Counted from the first letter of the stretch, positions 28,791 through 37,367 are shown. The stretch is DNA of 64,000 nucleotides from Flavobacterium sp. UMI-01 (GCF_019656315.1 NZ_BPLU01000073.1:62001-126000), one strand, 5' to 3'. Notes: generated by a model from the sequence alone, not told the origin. A program made the numbers and translations.

Positions 28791-29077
28791 TTGATCTTCT
28801 TGTTTTAAATTTTTTGACAAAGAAAGAATTCATCTATTACCACAAGTTGGATTTTATATTATCAAATTTTTAATCTAACAGGGTTTTTACGGTCTGAATA
28901 AACAATTTGGTTACATTCAAAATTTGAATTGAAATGACTTTGTTTTATCGTGAAGTGAGTAGTACCGTGTAAAAGGTTGAAATACTGGAATTTTATGTAA
29001 ATTGAATGGAGGAAGGATATTAATTTAATGTAAACGGTATGAGTGATAAAGTGGATTATCTTAACACGAATGAAGTT
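28791..29077. other. Intergenic region between TerC and PhoX-like genes
   Basis: About 290 bases, AT-rich. It must hold the PhoX-like promoter on the minus strand, but I see no exact TAnnTTTG box. The 82-residue minus-strand frame at 28862-29110 is low-complexity and runs into the terC terminator, so I do not call it. Confidence 0.4.
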
Positions 29078-29111
29078 AAAAAAAAATGACCGCTGTAATT
29101 GAGCGGTCATT
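29078..29111 (-). terminator. Terminator of the terC-family gene
   Basis: Perfect 10-base stem AATGACCGCT / AGCGGTCATT (29085-29094 and 29102-29111), loop of 7. On the minus strand it is followed by a U run (complement of the As at 29078-29086). Confidence 0.9.
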
Positions 29112-29130
29112 ATAGATTGAAGGTGTTGCG

Positions 29131-29907
29131 TTATTTGGTTGTTTTTCGGCTACTTTTCATATTGAGTACTTCTACAAAAAGGGAAAACGAAATAGCAAAG
29201 TACAAATACCCTTTAGGAATAGGAGTCACGTGGCTTCCAAATATTAAAGCATTGGATAAATGAGCACTTTCTGTTAATAGCATCATTCCTATCAATATTA
29301 AAAATGCCAATCCTAATATTTGAATAGAGGGGTTTTTATTAACAAATGTTCCTACGGGAACGGCAAACTGCATCATGATAAAAACAGATATGACAACTGC
29401 TGTAACCATAATGTATAAAGCTCCAGGAACACCATTTGTCATCCCTACTGCTGTCAAAATACTATCAAATGAGAAAACCAAGTCAATCATGATAATTTGC
29501 AGAATTACATTTTGAAATGATTTTGTGGCAGCTTTACTCAAATCCATTTCTTCTTCACCTTTATGATCTACTTTTTCTCTTATTTCGTTGGTGCTTTTAT
29601 AAATTAAAAACAAACCTCCTAAAAATAAAATGATACTCTGACCCGTAATGCCAGCTTGAAACCAACTTAAATCGATGGTGAACCAAGGTTCTTTCATTTG
29701 GATTAATAGGTTGATACCAAATAAAAGTGTAATTCGCATGAACATGGCCAAGAACATTCCAATTTTGGTTGCTTTTTTACGGCTTTCGGGCGGCAATTTA
29801 CCTGTTGCTATTGATATGAAAATGATGTTGTCAATTCCTAGAACAATTTCTAGAAAAGTTAATGTTAATAAAGCGACCCAAGCATCTGGGTTCATAAATA
29901 CTTCCAT
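29131..29907 (-). CDS. TerC-family integral membrane protein
   Basis: This 258-residue protein has about seven membrane helices. The two TerC signature segments are clear: LEIVLGIDNIIFISI (about 19-33) and IDLVFSFDSILTAVGM (about 141-156). Each has the conserved intramembrane Asp residues thought to bind a metal ion. Relatives are implicated in Mn2+ efflux (Alx/MntY type) and metal loading of exported proteins, or in tellurite resistance. No ter operon partners are present, so a housekeeping metal role is more likely. No yybP-ykoY-type riboswitch is obvious upstream. Confidence 0.88.
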   Translation of the reverse strand: MEVFMNPDAWVALLTLTFLEIVLGIDNIIFISIATGKLPPESRKKATKIGMFLAMFMRITLLFGINLLIQMKEPWFTIDLSWFQAGITGQSIILFLGGLFLIYKSTNEIREKVDHKGEEEMDLSKAATKSFQNVILQIIMIDLVFSFDSILTAVGMTNGVPGALYIMVTAVVISVFIMMQFAVPVGTFVNKNPSIQILGLAFLILIGMMLLTESAHLSNALIFGSHVTPIPKGYLYFAISFSLFVEVLNMKSSRKTTK

Positions 29908-30006
29908 AATTGATTTTCTTATTTTTTAATATTGATTTCGTTGTAAAGAGTGAGTAGTCTTAATCTTTTTTTTTAAATTGACCAATAAGTTGTGTTGTAT
30001 AATGCT

Positions 30007-30375
30007 TTATAATTTTGTTGCCGTACCGCGTTGTTTTTTATCATTACCGACCATTCCATATTCAAAAAGATAGGTGTTGCCTTTGGTTGATAAAATTTTG
30101 ATGTTGATGGCTTTTTCTTCCGCCATGTTTTTGGGATGCAGTTTTTGTAACACATATTCACAATCATTTACCCAACGAATGGAAGCTGTATCTGTTTTTC
30201 CATTATAGGTTTCGATTTCAATGCTGTCATTGCGTTCAAAATATGTAGTATGGAGTTTTCCATCAATCTCACTTTCGAATTTAAATTTTCCAGTTTTAAA
30301 ATCCTTGCAATCTCTTTCAGCTTCTTTACACGAAGCTAGTGACAGGGCTAGGGAGAACAATAGTATTTTTTTCAT
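30007..30375 (-). CDS. Small lipoprotein of unknown function
   Basis: This 122-residue protein has a lipobox LSLASC (lipid-bearing Cys16), followed by KEAERD. The rest is a small beta-rich domain: FKTGKFKFES, TTYFERNDSIEIETYNGKTD, and WVNDCEYVLQ with a second Cys pair (C-D-C in RDCKD and NDC). I do not recognise a characterised family, although similar short flavobacterial lipoproteins share the 'D-C-x-x-F-K-x-G-x-F' opening. It follows the DUF1572 gene on the same strand after 72 bases. Confidence 0.7.
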   Translation of the reverse strand: MKKILLFSLALSLASCKEAERDCKDFKTGKFKFESEIDGKLHTTYFERNDSIEIETYNGKTDTASIRWVNDCEYVLQKLHPKNMAEEKAINIKILSTKGNTYLFEYGMVGNDKKQRGTATKL

Positions 30376-30447
30376 TTTTAAGGGGCTAATGTTATCTATT
30401 TTTGTTTTTTTGATTTAATTAAAAAACATGTTGAAGTGTACAATCAC

Positions 30448-31029
30448 TTATCGTTTATCCAAGCGTTTTAGTTCATCATCCGTAAAGTTCTTAATTTCTT
30501 TGGCTTTGGAAAATTTATCTGCATTGTAATTTTTGGAGTGGTTACGAGCAATTGATAAACTATCCCAGTTAGTTTTTTTTAATTGTTTGGCATAAAAAAT
30601 AAGCTGTCCTATGTGATAAGGATAATGAGCTAGTTGACGGTTTATGGCTTCGACCACCGTATGACCTTCGTTTCTTATGTAAATAATTTTAGCTAAATCT
30701 TCAGGTTGTAAGTCATCCAATGTGTTTAGTAAACATTGCCAACCCTGGTTCCAGATTTTAAACAAAGCTTCTTTGGTTGCAATATCATTTTCAAATTCGC
30801 TGTCGCGATTGCGCCAATCTTTCTCACCATCTGAAGTTAAAAAATCAGTCCAACGTGAAAGCATATTTCCAACGAGGTGTTTTACAATTGTCGCTATGCT
30901 ATTTGTGTCTTCATTTGTTTGTATAAAAAGCTGTTCGGGTTCTAATTGGTCCATGGCTTTCTCGCCCAAGGTCTTATAGTATAAAAACTGCTTTTTAATG
31001 CTTTCCAGATAAATGGTGTTGATTTCCAT
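30448..31029 (-). CDS. DUF1572 (DinB-like) protein
   Basis: This 193-residue four-helix-bundle protein of the DinB/DUF1572 superfamily has candidate metal-binding His residues spread as in DinB: KHLVGNM (about 50), EGHTVVEAI (about 122) and LAHYPYHIGQL (about 134-138). DinB-like proteins are putative metal-dependent hydrolases or thiol transferases; no substrate is known for this subfamily. It follows the pentapeptide-repeat gene on the same strand (39-base gap). Confidence 0.75.
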   Translation of the reverse strand: MEINTIYLESIKKQFLYYKTLGEKAMDQLEPEQLFIQTNEDTNSIATIVKHLVGNMLSRWTDFLTSDGEKDWRNRDSEFENDIATKEALFKIWNQGWQCLLNTLDDLQPEDLAKIIYIRNEGHTVVEAINRQLAHYPYHIGQLIFYAKQLKKTNWDSLSIARNHSKNYNADKFSKAKEIKNFTDDELKRLDKR

Positions 31030-31068
31030 AGCGCTAATTGTATTAGTGTTTACTCCAAAGATGCTGTT

Positions 31069-31641
31069 TTATTGAATTTTGATATCATATTTGCTAAGCA
31101 ATCCAGGTATACCGTCTGTTGAAAATCGGGCTTTTCTCATAGGATTGTATTCGGGATCAATCGTGTAATTATAGGCAGTCAAAAAGTTAGCTTCCTTGAG
31201 TTGGGTTTCATTAAAAATTGCCGCTTGAAGGTTGCAATTATCAAATAAAGATTGCGTTAAGTCACAACCCATAAAAGCAACTTCTTTAAGAGAAGTATTG
31301 ATGAATAGCGTTTTTTGCATTTTCTTGTTAGCAAAAGAGGCATAATCCAAAATACAATCTTGAAATTTTACTTGAAAAAGAAAGTCATTACAAGCATGAA
31401 ATTGAATTCCCATGAGCTTACAATTGGTGAATTCAACCGATTTTAAACTTACTCCAATTAGTTTGGTCAATGAAAGATTGCAGTCGATAAACTCACAATC
31501 CATAAAAGAGTTGTTGGAAAAATCGCTATTTGAAAAATCACAATTTTTGAAAATGCAATCTTCAAATTCTCGATTGTGTACGCTCTTATCGATGAAATTT
31601 ACCTTCTCAAAGGTTTTTTGAATGTGAATTAATTCTTCCAT
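31069..31641 (-). CDS. Pentapeptide-repeat protein
   Basis: This 190-residue protein is built of A(D/N)LXX-type pentads from about residue 24 to 150, for example CIFKNCDFSNSDFSNNSF and CDLTQSLFDNCNLQAAIF. These give a right-handed four-sided beta helix of about 25 pentads with a break near 95-100. The C-terminus (GLLSKYDIKI) forms a short cap. Pentapeptide proteins such as Qnr and MfpA mimic DNA and protect gyrase, and a gyrase gene lies in the same window, but most members have no known target. Its ATG overlaps the stop of the upstream DUF6095-like gene by one base (TAATG on the minus strand), so translation is coupled. Confidence 0.85.
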   Translation of the reverse strand: MEELIHIQKTFEKVNFIDKSVHNREFEDCIFKNCDFSNSDFSNNSFMDCEFIDCNLSLTKLIGVSLKSVEFTNCKLMGIQFHACNDFLFQVKFQDCILDYASFANKKMQKTLFINTSLKEVAFMGCDLTQSLFDNCNLQAAIFNETQLKEANFLTAYNYTIDPEYNPMRKARFSTDGIPGLLSKYDIKIQ

Positions 31642-31862
31642 TACTCATTAAATAAACTTTTCATAATGAACTGTAATCCTTTAAAAATCAAAAATACCGA
31701 GGCTATACAACTAATAATTCCAATTCCTAAAACCAAATAATGCCAAAAAGTATGTTGGTTCATAAAGGCATTGTAAATCAATGAAGGGCCAATAAACAGT
31801 AAAGGTAAAGCTCCTGATAAGTACTTAATTCCTTTTGCTAAAACATTTTTGTCAGTTGCCAT
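31641..31862 (-). CDS. Small two-helix membrane protein (DUF6095-like)
   Basis: This 73-residue protein has two predicted membrane helices: about 14-31 (LSGALPLLFIGPSLIYNA) and 41-63 (YLVLGIGIISCIASVFLIF). They are separated by a short QHTFW loop. It resembles a conserved flavobacterial family of unknown function that I recall as DUF6095. It begins 3 bases after the upstream 153-residue ORF ends and its stop overlaps the next start, so it belongs to the murQ operon. Confidence 0.75.
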   Translation of the reverse strand: MATDKNVLAKGIKYLSGALPLLFIGPSLIYNAFMNQHTFWHYLVLGIGIISCIASVFLIFKGLQFIMKSLFNE

Positions 31863-31865
31863 TTT

Positions 31866-32327
31866 TTAAAATCTAAGTTGTAAGCCGCAACCATTTTGGT
31901 TAGCGATAATGTTTATTTCGGGTTGGGTGCTATCTTCTCCTTTGTGTTGCAAGCCTTCATTATATAAATCGATGGCTTGTTGGGCTTTTTTGTTTTTTCC
32001 AGTTAATATGGGGACCGATATCAATAATGAGGCTAATCCTAAATAGGTGGCAGGAGTAGGGTATTTGACATCTGAAAATAGTCCGATGGCTAAATCGACT
32101 GTTACTAATGCGCTTCCAATGCCTACAAAAAAACCGCCCAAGGCTTCTTTGTTTTGCGATTTTTTGAATAAAGACAAAGCCTCAGTGTTTTTGGTTAATA
32201 AATCCCTCACATGACGGTGTGAAATTTGACTATTATTGCTATAGTACCTTCCTTTGACTTTTACAATTTCTTGTGAAAAAGAGAGTATAGAAAATAAAAG
32301 AAACAATAGCGGTATTCGTTTTTTCAT
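31866..32327 (-). CDS. Exported hypothetical protein
   Basis: This 153-residue protein has a signal peptide (1-18, KKRIPLLFLLFSILSFS, cleaved before QE). A conserved-looking stretch, YYSNNSQISHRHVRDLLTKN, is followed by two hydrophobic helices (about 66-84 and 93-110) and a polar tail. No family recognised with confidence. It sits 18 bases downstream of murQ and 3 bases upstream of the small membrane protein gene, which suggests an envelope-related role. Confidence 0.7.
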   Translation of the reverse strand: MKKRIPLLFLLFSILSFSQEIVKVKGRYYSNNSQISHRHVRDLLTKNTEALSLFKKSQNKEALGGFFVGIGSALVTVDLAIGLFSDVKYPTPATYLGLASLLISVPILTGKNKKAQQAIDLYNEGLQHKGEDSTQPEINIIANQNGCGLQLRF

Positions 32328-32345
32328 GACGTAATTGTATAGGTA

Positions 32346-33155
32346 TTATTTCCAGTTATCAACAGCTTTTCTTACGCTTCCAAATTTTGATAATAATTGA
32401 GATGCTTCCTCATAACCAACAGGAATTTCACTCATTATCATTTTAATTCCTCGGTCAACTAATTTGTTGTTACTTAGTTGCATATCCACCATTTTATTTC
32501 CTTTTACTTTACCAAGTTGTACCATTGTGGCGGTTGAAATCATGTTTAAAACCAGTTTTTGAGCTGTTCCTGCTTTCATACGAGAACTTCCAGTTACAAA
32601 TTCAGGCCCTACTACTACATCAATTGGATATTTTGCGGTGAGCGATATAGGGCTTCCAGCATTGCAACAAATGCTACCGGTGAGAATGCCATTCTCATTA
32701 CATGCTTGTAAACCACCAATGACATAAGGGGTAGTTCCCGAAGCTGCAATTCCAATCACAACATCCTTTGTGTTTACATTGAATTGCTGTAAGTCAAGCC
32801 AAGCTTGAGTAGCATTGTCTTCAGCATTTTCTACTGCTTTACGAATGGCAGTATCGCCACCCGCTATAATTCCCACTACCATATCAAATGGAACTCCAAA
32901 AGTAGGTGGACATTCTGATGCATCAACCACTCCTAAACGACCTGATGTTCCCGCTCCAATATAAAACAAGCGTCCCCCTTGTTTCATTTTTGCGACGATT
33001 TGGGTTACGAGGGCTTCAATGTTTGGAAGTACTTTTTCGACAGCCAAAGGAACTGTTTTATCTTCGTTATTGATATTAGTCAATAATTCTTGAACTGACA
33101 TTTTTTCTAAATGTTCATATTTAGAAGAAAGTTCGGTGGTTTTAGTAAAAGTCAT
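32346..33155 (-). CDS. murQ: N-acetylmuramic acid 6-phosphate etherase
   Basis: This 269-residue SIS-domain enzyme cleaves the lactyl ether of MurNAc-6-phosphate, giving GlcNAc-6-phosphate and lactate during cell-wall recycling. It shows GGRLFYIGAGTSGRLGVVDA, catalytic Glu81 in ASECPPTFG (Glu83 in E. coli), the second acid Glu112 in AVENAEDN, and EFVTGSSRMKAGTAQKL. I start at ATG 33155 (MTFTKTTELS), where MurQ homology begins, rather than at 33212. It leads a same-strand run: exported hypothetical, small membrane protein, pentapeptide-repeat protein and DUF1572. No MurNAc phosphotransferase is nearby. Confidence 0.95.
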   Translation of the reverse strand: MTFTKTTELSSKYEHLEKMSVQELLTNINNEDKTVPLAVEKVLPNIEALVTQIVAKMKQGGRLFYIGAGTSGRLGVVDASECPPTFGVPFDMVVGIIAGGDTAIRKAVENAEDNATQAWLDLQQFNVNTKDVVIGIAASGTTPYVIGGLQACNENGILTGSICCNAGSPISLTAKYPIDVVVGPEFVTGSSRMKAGTAQKLVLNMISTATMVQLGKVKGNKMVDMQLSNNKLVDRGIKMIMSEIPVGYEEASQLLSKFGSVRKAVDNWK

Positions 33156-33373
33156 TTTTTGAGATACTAAGTTACAAAGACTCAAAGGTACTACCTTTTT
33201 TAAAAGTAACATAGGTTTTATAAGTTGATTTCGTCGTAGTATGGAGTCGTTTTTTCAAGAAATTGGAATTGTTCTTTGGAATAAAAAATGTTAAATTATG
33301 AGAAATATAGGCTTTTAGAGGGAAGGATTTTTAAAATAAATGAGCTTAATGGACGGTTGTAAAATATAAATAT

Positions 33374-33381
33374 TTATTTTT
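33374..33381 (+). promoter_or_regulatory. Candidate -7 box of the alpha-oxoamine synthase gene
   Basis: TATTTTTG fits TAnnTTTG and lies 38 bases before the ATG at 33420. Confidence 0.5.
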
Positions 33382-33419
33382 GCAAACTGTTAAAATTAAT
33401 GTTATTACATCTCGATAGT

Positions 33420-34679
33420 ATGGTAAAAGATTTATTCGAAAGAATTCAGAACAATAAAGGACCATTAGGAAAATGGGCATCGCAAGCAGAAGGATATTAT
33501 GTGTTTCCAAAATTGGAAGGAGAATTAGGTCCTCGAATGAAGTTTGGAGGAAAAGATATTTTGAACTGGAGTTTGAATGATTATTTAGGGTTAGCGAATC
33601 ATCCTGAGGTGCGTCAAGCAGATACGGATGCCGCAATCCAATTTGGTGCAGCTTACCCAATGGGAGCTCGTATGATGAGTGGACACACTACCTATCACGA
33701 ACAACTGGAAAAAGAATTAGCTGAATTTGTAATGAAAGAGTCGGCTTATTTATTGAATTTTGGGTACCAAGGAATGGTGTCTATCATTGATGCTTTGGTA
33801 ACCAAAAACGATATCATTGTATATGATGTAGATTCGCATGCTTGTATCATTGATGGTGTTCGTTTGCACATGGGGAAACGTTTTACCTATAAGCACAACG
33901 ACCTTGAGAGTATGGAGAAAAACTTGCAACGTGCCACCAAAATGGCTCAAGAAACAGGAGGAGGAATCCTTTTTATCACAGAGGGGGTTTTTGGTATGCG
34001 TGGACAGCAAGGAAAGTTGAAAGAAATTGTAGCTATGAAAGAAAAATACAATTTCCGTTTATTAGTAGATGATGCACATGGTTTTGGTACACTTGGAAAA
34101 ACAGGTGCAGGAGCTGGTGAGGAGCAAGGTTGTCAAGACGGAATAGATGTGTATTTCTCAACTTTTGCCAAATCAATGGCTAATATTGGGGCTTTTGTGG
34201 CAGCTGATAAAGATGTAATTGATTATTTAAAATACAATTTGCGTTCTCAAATGTTTGCTAAAGCGTTGCCAATGATTCAAACCATCGGTTCTTTGAAACG
34301 ATTGGAGTTGCTTAGAAAATCTTCTGAGATTAAAGATAAGCTTTGGGAAAATGTGAACGCATTACAAAACGGATTGAAAGAAAAAGGCTTTAATATTGGA
34401 GACACCAATACTTGTATTACGCCTGTATATCTTGAAGGTAGTATTCCTGAGGCCATGGTAATGGTAAACGATTTGAGAGAGAATTATGGTATTTTCTTAT
34501 CGATTGTTGTATATCCAGTTATTCCAAAAGGGATTATCTTGTTGCGTATGATTCCAACAGCTTCTCATACATTAGCGGATATAGATGAAACTTTAATTGC
34601 TTTTGAGGCTATTAGAGAAAAATTGGTTAACGGTACTTACAAACAAATTGCTGAGCAAACAACAGTTGATGTATCATAA
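33420..34679 (+). CDS. PLP-dependent alpha-oxoamine synthase family enzyme
   Basis: This 419-residue fold-type I enzyme condenses an amino acid with an acyl thioester (family of serine palmitoyltransferase, KBL, BioF and cysteate acyltransferase). It shows LNWSLNDYLGLANHPEV, GARMMSGHTTYHEQLE, the cofactor-stacking His in YDVDSHACIIDG, the PLP-binding Asp and His in VDDAHGFGTLG, and Lys251 (TFAKSMANIG), which forms the Schiff base. Flavobacteria make sphingolipids and sulfonolipids through such enzymes, so a lipid role is likely. No bio genes are adjacent. Serine versus cysteate specificity cannot be read from the sequence. Start at ATG 33420 (MVKDLFERI); the frame from 33399 adds seven residues only. 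Confidence 0.85.
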   Translation: MVKDLFERIQNNKGPLGKWASQAEGYYVFPKLEGELGPRMKFGGKDILNWSLNDYLGLANHPEVRQADTDAAIQFGAAYPMGARMMSGHTTYHEQLEKELAEFVMKESAYLLNFGYQGMVSIIDALVTKNDIIVYDVDSHACIIDGVRLHMGKRFTYKHNDLESMEKNLQRATKMAQETGGGILFITEGVFGMRGQQGKLKEIVAMKEKYNFRLLVDDAHGFGTLGKTGAGAGEEQGCQDGIDVYFSTFAKSMANIGAFVAADKDVIDYLKYNLRSQMFAKALPMIQTIGSLKRLELLRKSSEIKDKLWENVNALQNGLKEKGFNIGDTNTCITPVYLEGSIPEAMVMVNDLRENYGIFLSIVVYPVIPKGIILLRMIPTASHTLADIDETLIAFEAIREKLVNGTYKQIAEQTTVDVS

Positions 34680-34740
34680 CTAGATTTTAAGTTACAAAAT
34701 GATAAGACTATTAGGTGTTCCTAATGGGAATTATATAACA

Positions 34741-34771
34741 AAATCCATTCATTATATGAATGGATTTTTTT
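34741..34771 (+). terminator. Terminator of the alpha-oxoamine synthase gene
   Basis: Perfect 11-base stem AAATCCATTCA (34741-34751) / TGAATGGATTT (34757-34767), loop TTATA, T run to 34771. Confidence 0.9.
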
Positions 34772-34818
34772 GTTAGTAGATAACTTTGTGACCGTAATAA
34801 CTGTAAATCTAAAAAGAA

Positions 34819-35016
34819 ATGAAAGTGGTCAAATTGTTTTGTAATGTCGTTCTTATAGTGGTAAGTTGTACATTGGTTATCATTGCATTTTTTTCCTCTT
34901 GTAAGAATACCAAAAATGAATCTGTGATTGCGCCTGCAACAGTAGATACTCCCATGCAAACCAAAGCTAAAAAATGTTACCAAGCTATTGTCGATAACAG
35001 AGTAACCACGAATTAA
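34819..35016 (+). CDS. Possible small lipoprotein
   Basis: This is a 65-residue frame. Residues 1-27 are a hydrophobic signal (VVLIVVSCTLVIIAFF) ending in a lipobox-like FFSSC with Cys28; the tail is polar (KNTKNESVIAPATVD...). A TAACTTTG promoter-like box lies at 34781-34788. The stop is inside an inverted repeat. No family recognised. The signal-plus-lipobox layout argues for a real gene, but the length leaves doubt. Confidence 0.5.
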   Translation: MKVVKLFCNVVLIVVSCTLVIIAFFSSCKNTKNESVIAPATVDTPMQTKAKKCYQAIVDNRVTTN

Positions 35017-35064
35017 AGCCCTAATAGTCCCTGGTTGTTCTGGTGGTTAGGAAGTAATTCGTGG
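35006..35064. terminator. Inverted repeat between convergent genes
   Basis: CCACGAATTA (35006-35015) and TAATTCGTGG (35055-35064) pair perfectly, with an inner CCTAA/TTAGG pair. It spans the ends of the small lipoprotein gene and the GNAT gene, so it can stop both. It shares the CCACGAATT core with the repeat at 7944-8007. Confidence 0.6.
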
Positions 35065-36198
35065 ATTAAAGATGTATTGTTCTAAATTCTTTTTAAAAGT
35101 TTTTCTACGACAGGTAATTTTGGGGTCAAAATTTTTCCAAATGGCATGGATGGCATGATTGTCCGCTAGTTCGGGAGTACGAATGCAATTTTCAATGCCT
35201 TTTTCTTTAAAAGTGGTGTAGTATTCATTGAAAATAACTGCGTGAACCCCTTTTTTTTGATATTCTGGATGTACCCCGATAAGATAAAAAGCGACGTCTT
35301 TACTGTGTTTTCGTGCTTTCAACAAATGATAAAACCCAAAAGGGAACAATTTTCCTTTTGCTTTTTGTAAGGCTTCGGAAAAACTAGGCATTACAATGGC
35401 AAAGGCTACTAAGTTCCCGTCTTTATCCACCACAAATTTTATGTATTCGGGATTGATGAAGTTGAGGTATTTTTTCTTAAAATATTCTTTTTGAACATCT
35501 GAAACAGCTACAAAGGAAGATAAATTGGCGTATGAGGTATTGAATAAATCAAACATTTTATCCACATAAGGCATAACCTCTTCGGTTTTTTTAAAGTTTA
35601 AAGCAGTGAGTTGGTATCTTTTTTTAATTACTTCTTGTGCTTTCTCAAAATGCTCAGGACGAACATTACTAAAGGGAAATTTACTTTCTATATATTCTTT
35701 TTCGGTTTCATAGCCCAATGTTTCAAAGTGCTGTGCGTAATACGGATGATTGTACCATGTAACCATTGTTCCTAATTCGTTAAAACCTTCGGTAAGAACT
35801 CCTACTTTGTCTAAATTTGAAAAACCCATTGGTCCTTCTACATATTCTAATGCATTTTTTCGACCTAATTCATAGACTTTTTCCAATAAAGCTTTAGTGA
35901 CGTTGATGTCGTCAATGACATCAAACCATCCAAAACGGACTTTCTTTTTTTGTTGGGTATTAACTTCCTGCCAGTTTACAATGGCAGCAATACGACCTAC
36001 AATTTCATTGTTTTTGTAGGCTAAATAAAAATAGGCTTCGGCATTTTCAAATGCAGGATTCTTAGTCTTATCAAATGTTTCTAATTCATCTGCAATAATG
36101 GGAGGAACCCAATAGGGATTGTTTTTATATAAGGCAAAAGGGAATTTGATGTAATCTGTTAATTCTTTTTTCGTCTTTGCTTCCTTGATTGTAATCAT
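35047..36198 (-). CDS. GNAT-superfamily acetyltransferase-like protein
   Basis: This 383-residue cytoplasmic protein has an N-terminal half (1-160) with YFYLAYKNNEIVGRIAAIVN and VEGPMGFSNLDKVGVL, and a C-terminal half (about 165-375) with DVAFYLIGVHPEYQKKGVHAV, the acetyl-CoA loop of GNAT enzymes (motif A, Q/R-x-x-G-x-x). Two GNAT-like lobes in one chain are consistent with its length, about twice that of a single GNAT domain. The substrate is unknown. Encoded alone on the minus strand, converging on the small lipoprotein gene. Confidence 0.75.
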   Translation of the reverse strand: MITIKEAKTKKELTDYIKFPFALYKNNPYWVPPIIADELETFDKTKNPAFENAEAYFYLAYKNNEIVGRIAAIVNWQEVNTQQKKKVRFGWFDVIDDINVTKALLEKVYELGRKNALEYVEGPMGFSNLDKVGVLTEGFNELGTMVTWYNHPYYAQHFETLGYETEKEYIESKFPFSNVRPEHFEKAQEVIKKRYQLTALNFKKTEEVMPYVDKMFDLFNTSYANLSSFVAVSDVQKEYFKKKYLNFINPEYIKFVVDKDGNLVAFAIVMPSFSEALQKAKGKLFPFGFYHLLKARKHSKDVAFYLIGVHPEYQKKGVHAVIFNEYYTTFKEKGIENCIRTPELADNHAIHAIWKNFDPKITCRRKTFKKNLEQYIFNPRITS

Positions 36199-36308
36199 TA
36201 ATTGTTTAGGGGTTTGTTGTTTGTGTTTAATGTTTAAGGTTTTAATTGTAAAAAGGAGGTTCTCTTTCTTTACCTCTTATTTCTAACTTCTAGCCTCAAA
36301 TACCTTCC

Positions 36309-37241
36309 TTATCCTTTTTTAATTTTTTTTGCTTTTCGTACTGCTTTTTTAGAATCGCCATCATTTGATTTCATTATAACATCTTTGTAATTAGCATCGT
36401 AACGCCATGAAAATCCAATGCCACCATATAAAATAGATGGAGTGGTTTTTAAACTAGAACTGATGGAAGCATCAATTTGTAAACTTTTATTAATTAGATA
36501 AGCAGCTCCTCCTCTCAAAATAGAATCGCTGTAAAAATCGCTTTTGTATCCTTGGTTTTCGATGAATCCCGACCATTTTGCATTAAAACCACGGGTCAAA
36601 GTGAGTACATAACCATAACTAGGGAAATCAGACATGATGTAATCGGCAATGATATTTGAAACTAAAACCCATCTCCCGTCACCAAAATGATTTTGGGTAA
36701 TCAACATCACTTTTGGCGTAATGGCGGCCTCATTAGAAAAATAATAGGGATTGTCAGAAAAAGTAAAATTTGCCCCAGCAAAGAGGGAAACAGCAGGAAT
36801 CAATTGGTGCCAGTCAAAACGACGATTAGCTTTCCAACTGTAAACATTAATTTCTTTTTTATAGCCTTTGAATGGGTCGTAAAATAAAAATTTAGCTCCC
36901 AAGACGGTTTGTTTCAAAGCAGATTTGTTGTATTGAATATTGTGATCCGTAACCAATTGGTATTGGTATTGTAAATCAGCTACAAATTCTAGTTTTTCAT
37001 GAAAAGCACCATATCGTAAAGTTGCATCAAGACCAAAACCATTTGCGTCATAATGAAGTAAACTGTGATTTTCTTGGATACCATAAATACCAGTTTCTAC
37101 TTGAAAAACGGATTTTCCTACAGCGAATGCCGACATGGTTTCGCCAGGTCTGTTGGAGTTAATCTCGTCAGTATGTTGTCCAAAATGTACAAAGGGAACC
37201 AAAAATAAAACAATTATAATTGCAAATTGACTATAGCGCAT
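36309..37241 (-). CDS. Outer-membrane beta-barrel protein of the 'transporter' (MetA-pathway-like) family
   Basis: This 310-residue protein has a signal peptide (1-21, FAIIIVLFLVPFVHFG). The start of the mature part, EINSNRPGETMSAFAVGKSVFQVETG, is the signature of the flavobacterial members of this porin-like family. Alternating amphipathic strands run to GGIGFSWRYD, near residue 285. A Lys-rich tail (KKAVRKAKKIKKG) ends the protein, which is unusual after a barrel. Function unknown. Confidence 0.7.
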   Translation of the reverse strand: MRYSQFAIIIVLFLVPFVHFGQHTDEINSNRPGETMSAFAVGKSVFQVETGIYGIQENHSLLHYDANGFGLDATLRYGAFHEKLEFVADLQYQYQLVTDHNIQYNKSALKQTVLGAKFLFYDPFKGYKKEINVYSWKANRRFDWHQLIPAVSLFAGANFTFSDNPYYFSNEAAITPKVMLITQNHFGDGRWVLVSNIIADYIMSDFPSYGYVLTLTRGFNAKWSGFIENQGYKSDFYSDSILRGGAAYLINKSLQIDASISSSLKTTPSILYGGIGFSWRYDANYKDVIMKSNDGDSKKAVRKAKKIKKG

Positions 37242-37341
37242 GGTTGTTGTTTTTAGGATTTACAAGAATTGGGTTTCCCAAATGTACTATATTTTATTAT
37301 TTATTTAAGAACCAGAGTTTATTTTTAAGTCTAGGATTTGT

Positions 37342-37349
37342 TAATTTTG
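37342..37349 (+). promoter_or_regulatory. Candidate -7 box for the DUF4834-YfhO-glycosyltransferase-flippase cluster
   Basis: TAATTTTG matches TAnnTTTG, 18 bases before the ATG at 37368. The following four genes run in one direction with gaps of 1-47 bases, so this may serve them all. Confidence 0.4.
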
Positions 37350-37367
37350 TGGAAAAATATTTGATTT

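Noticed and set aside
28862-29110. 82-residue minus-strand ORF between terC and the PhoX-like gene
   Set aside because: Low-complexity Phe/Ile/His sequence whose start overlaps the terC terminator hairpin.
29131-29907. Tellurite-resistance operon around terC
   Set aside because: No terA/B/D/Z genes nearby; TerC alone is better read as a metal-homeostasis membrane protein.
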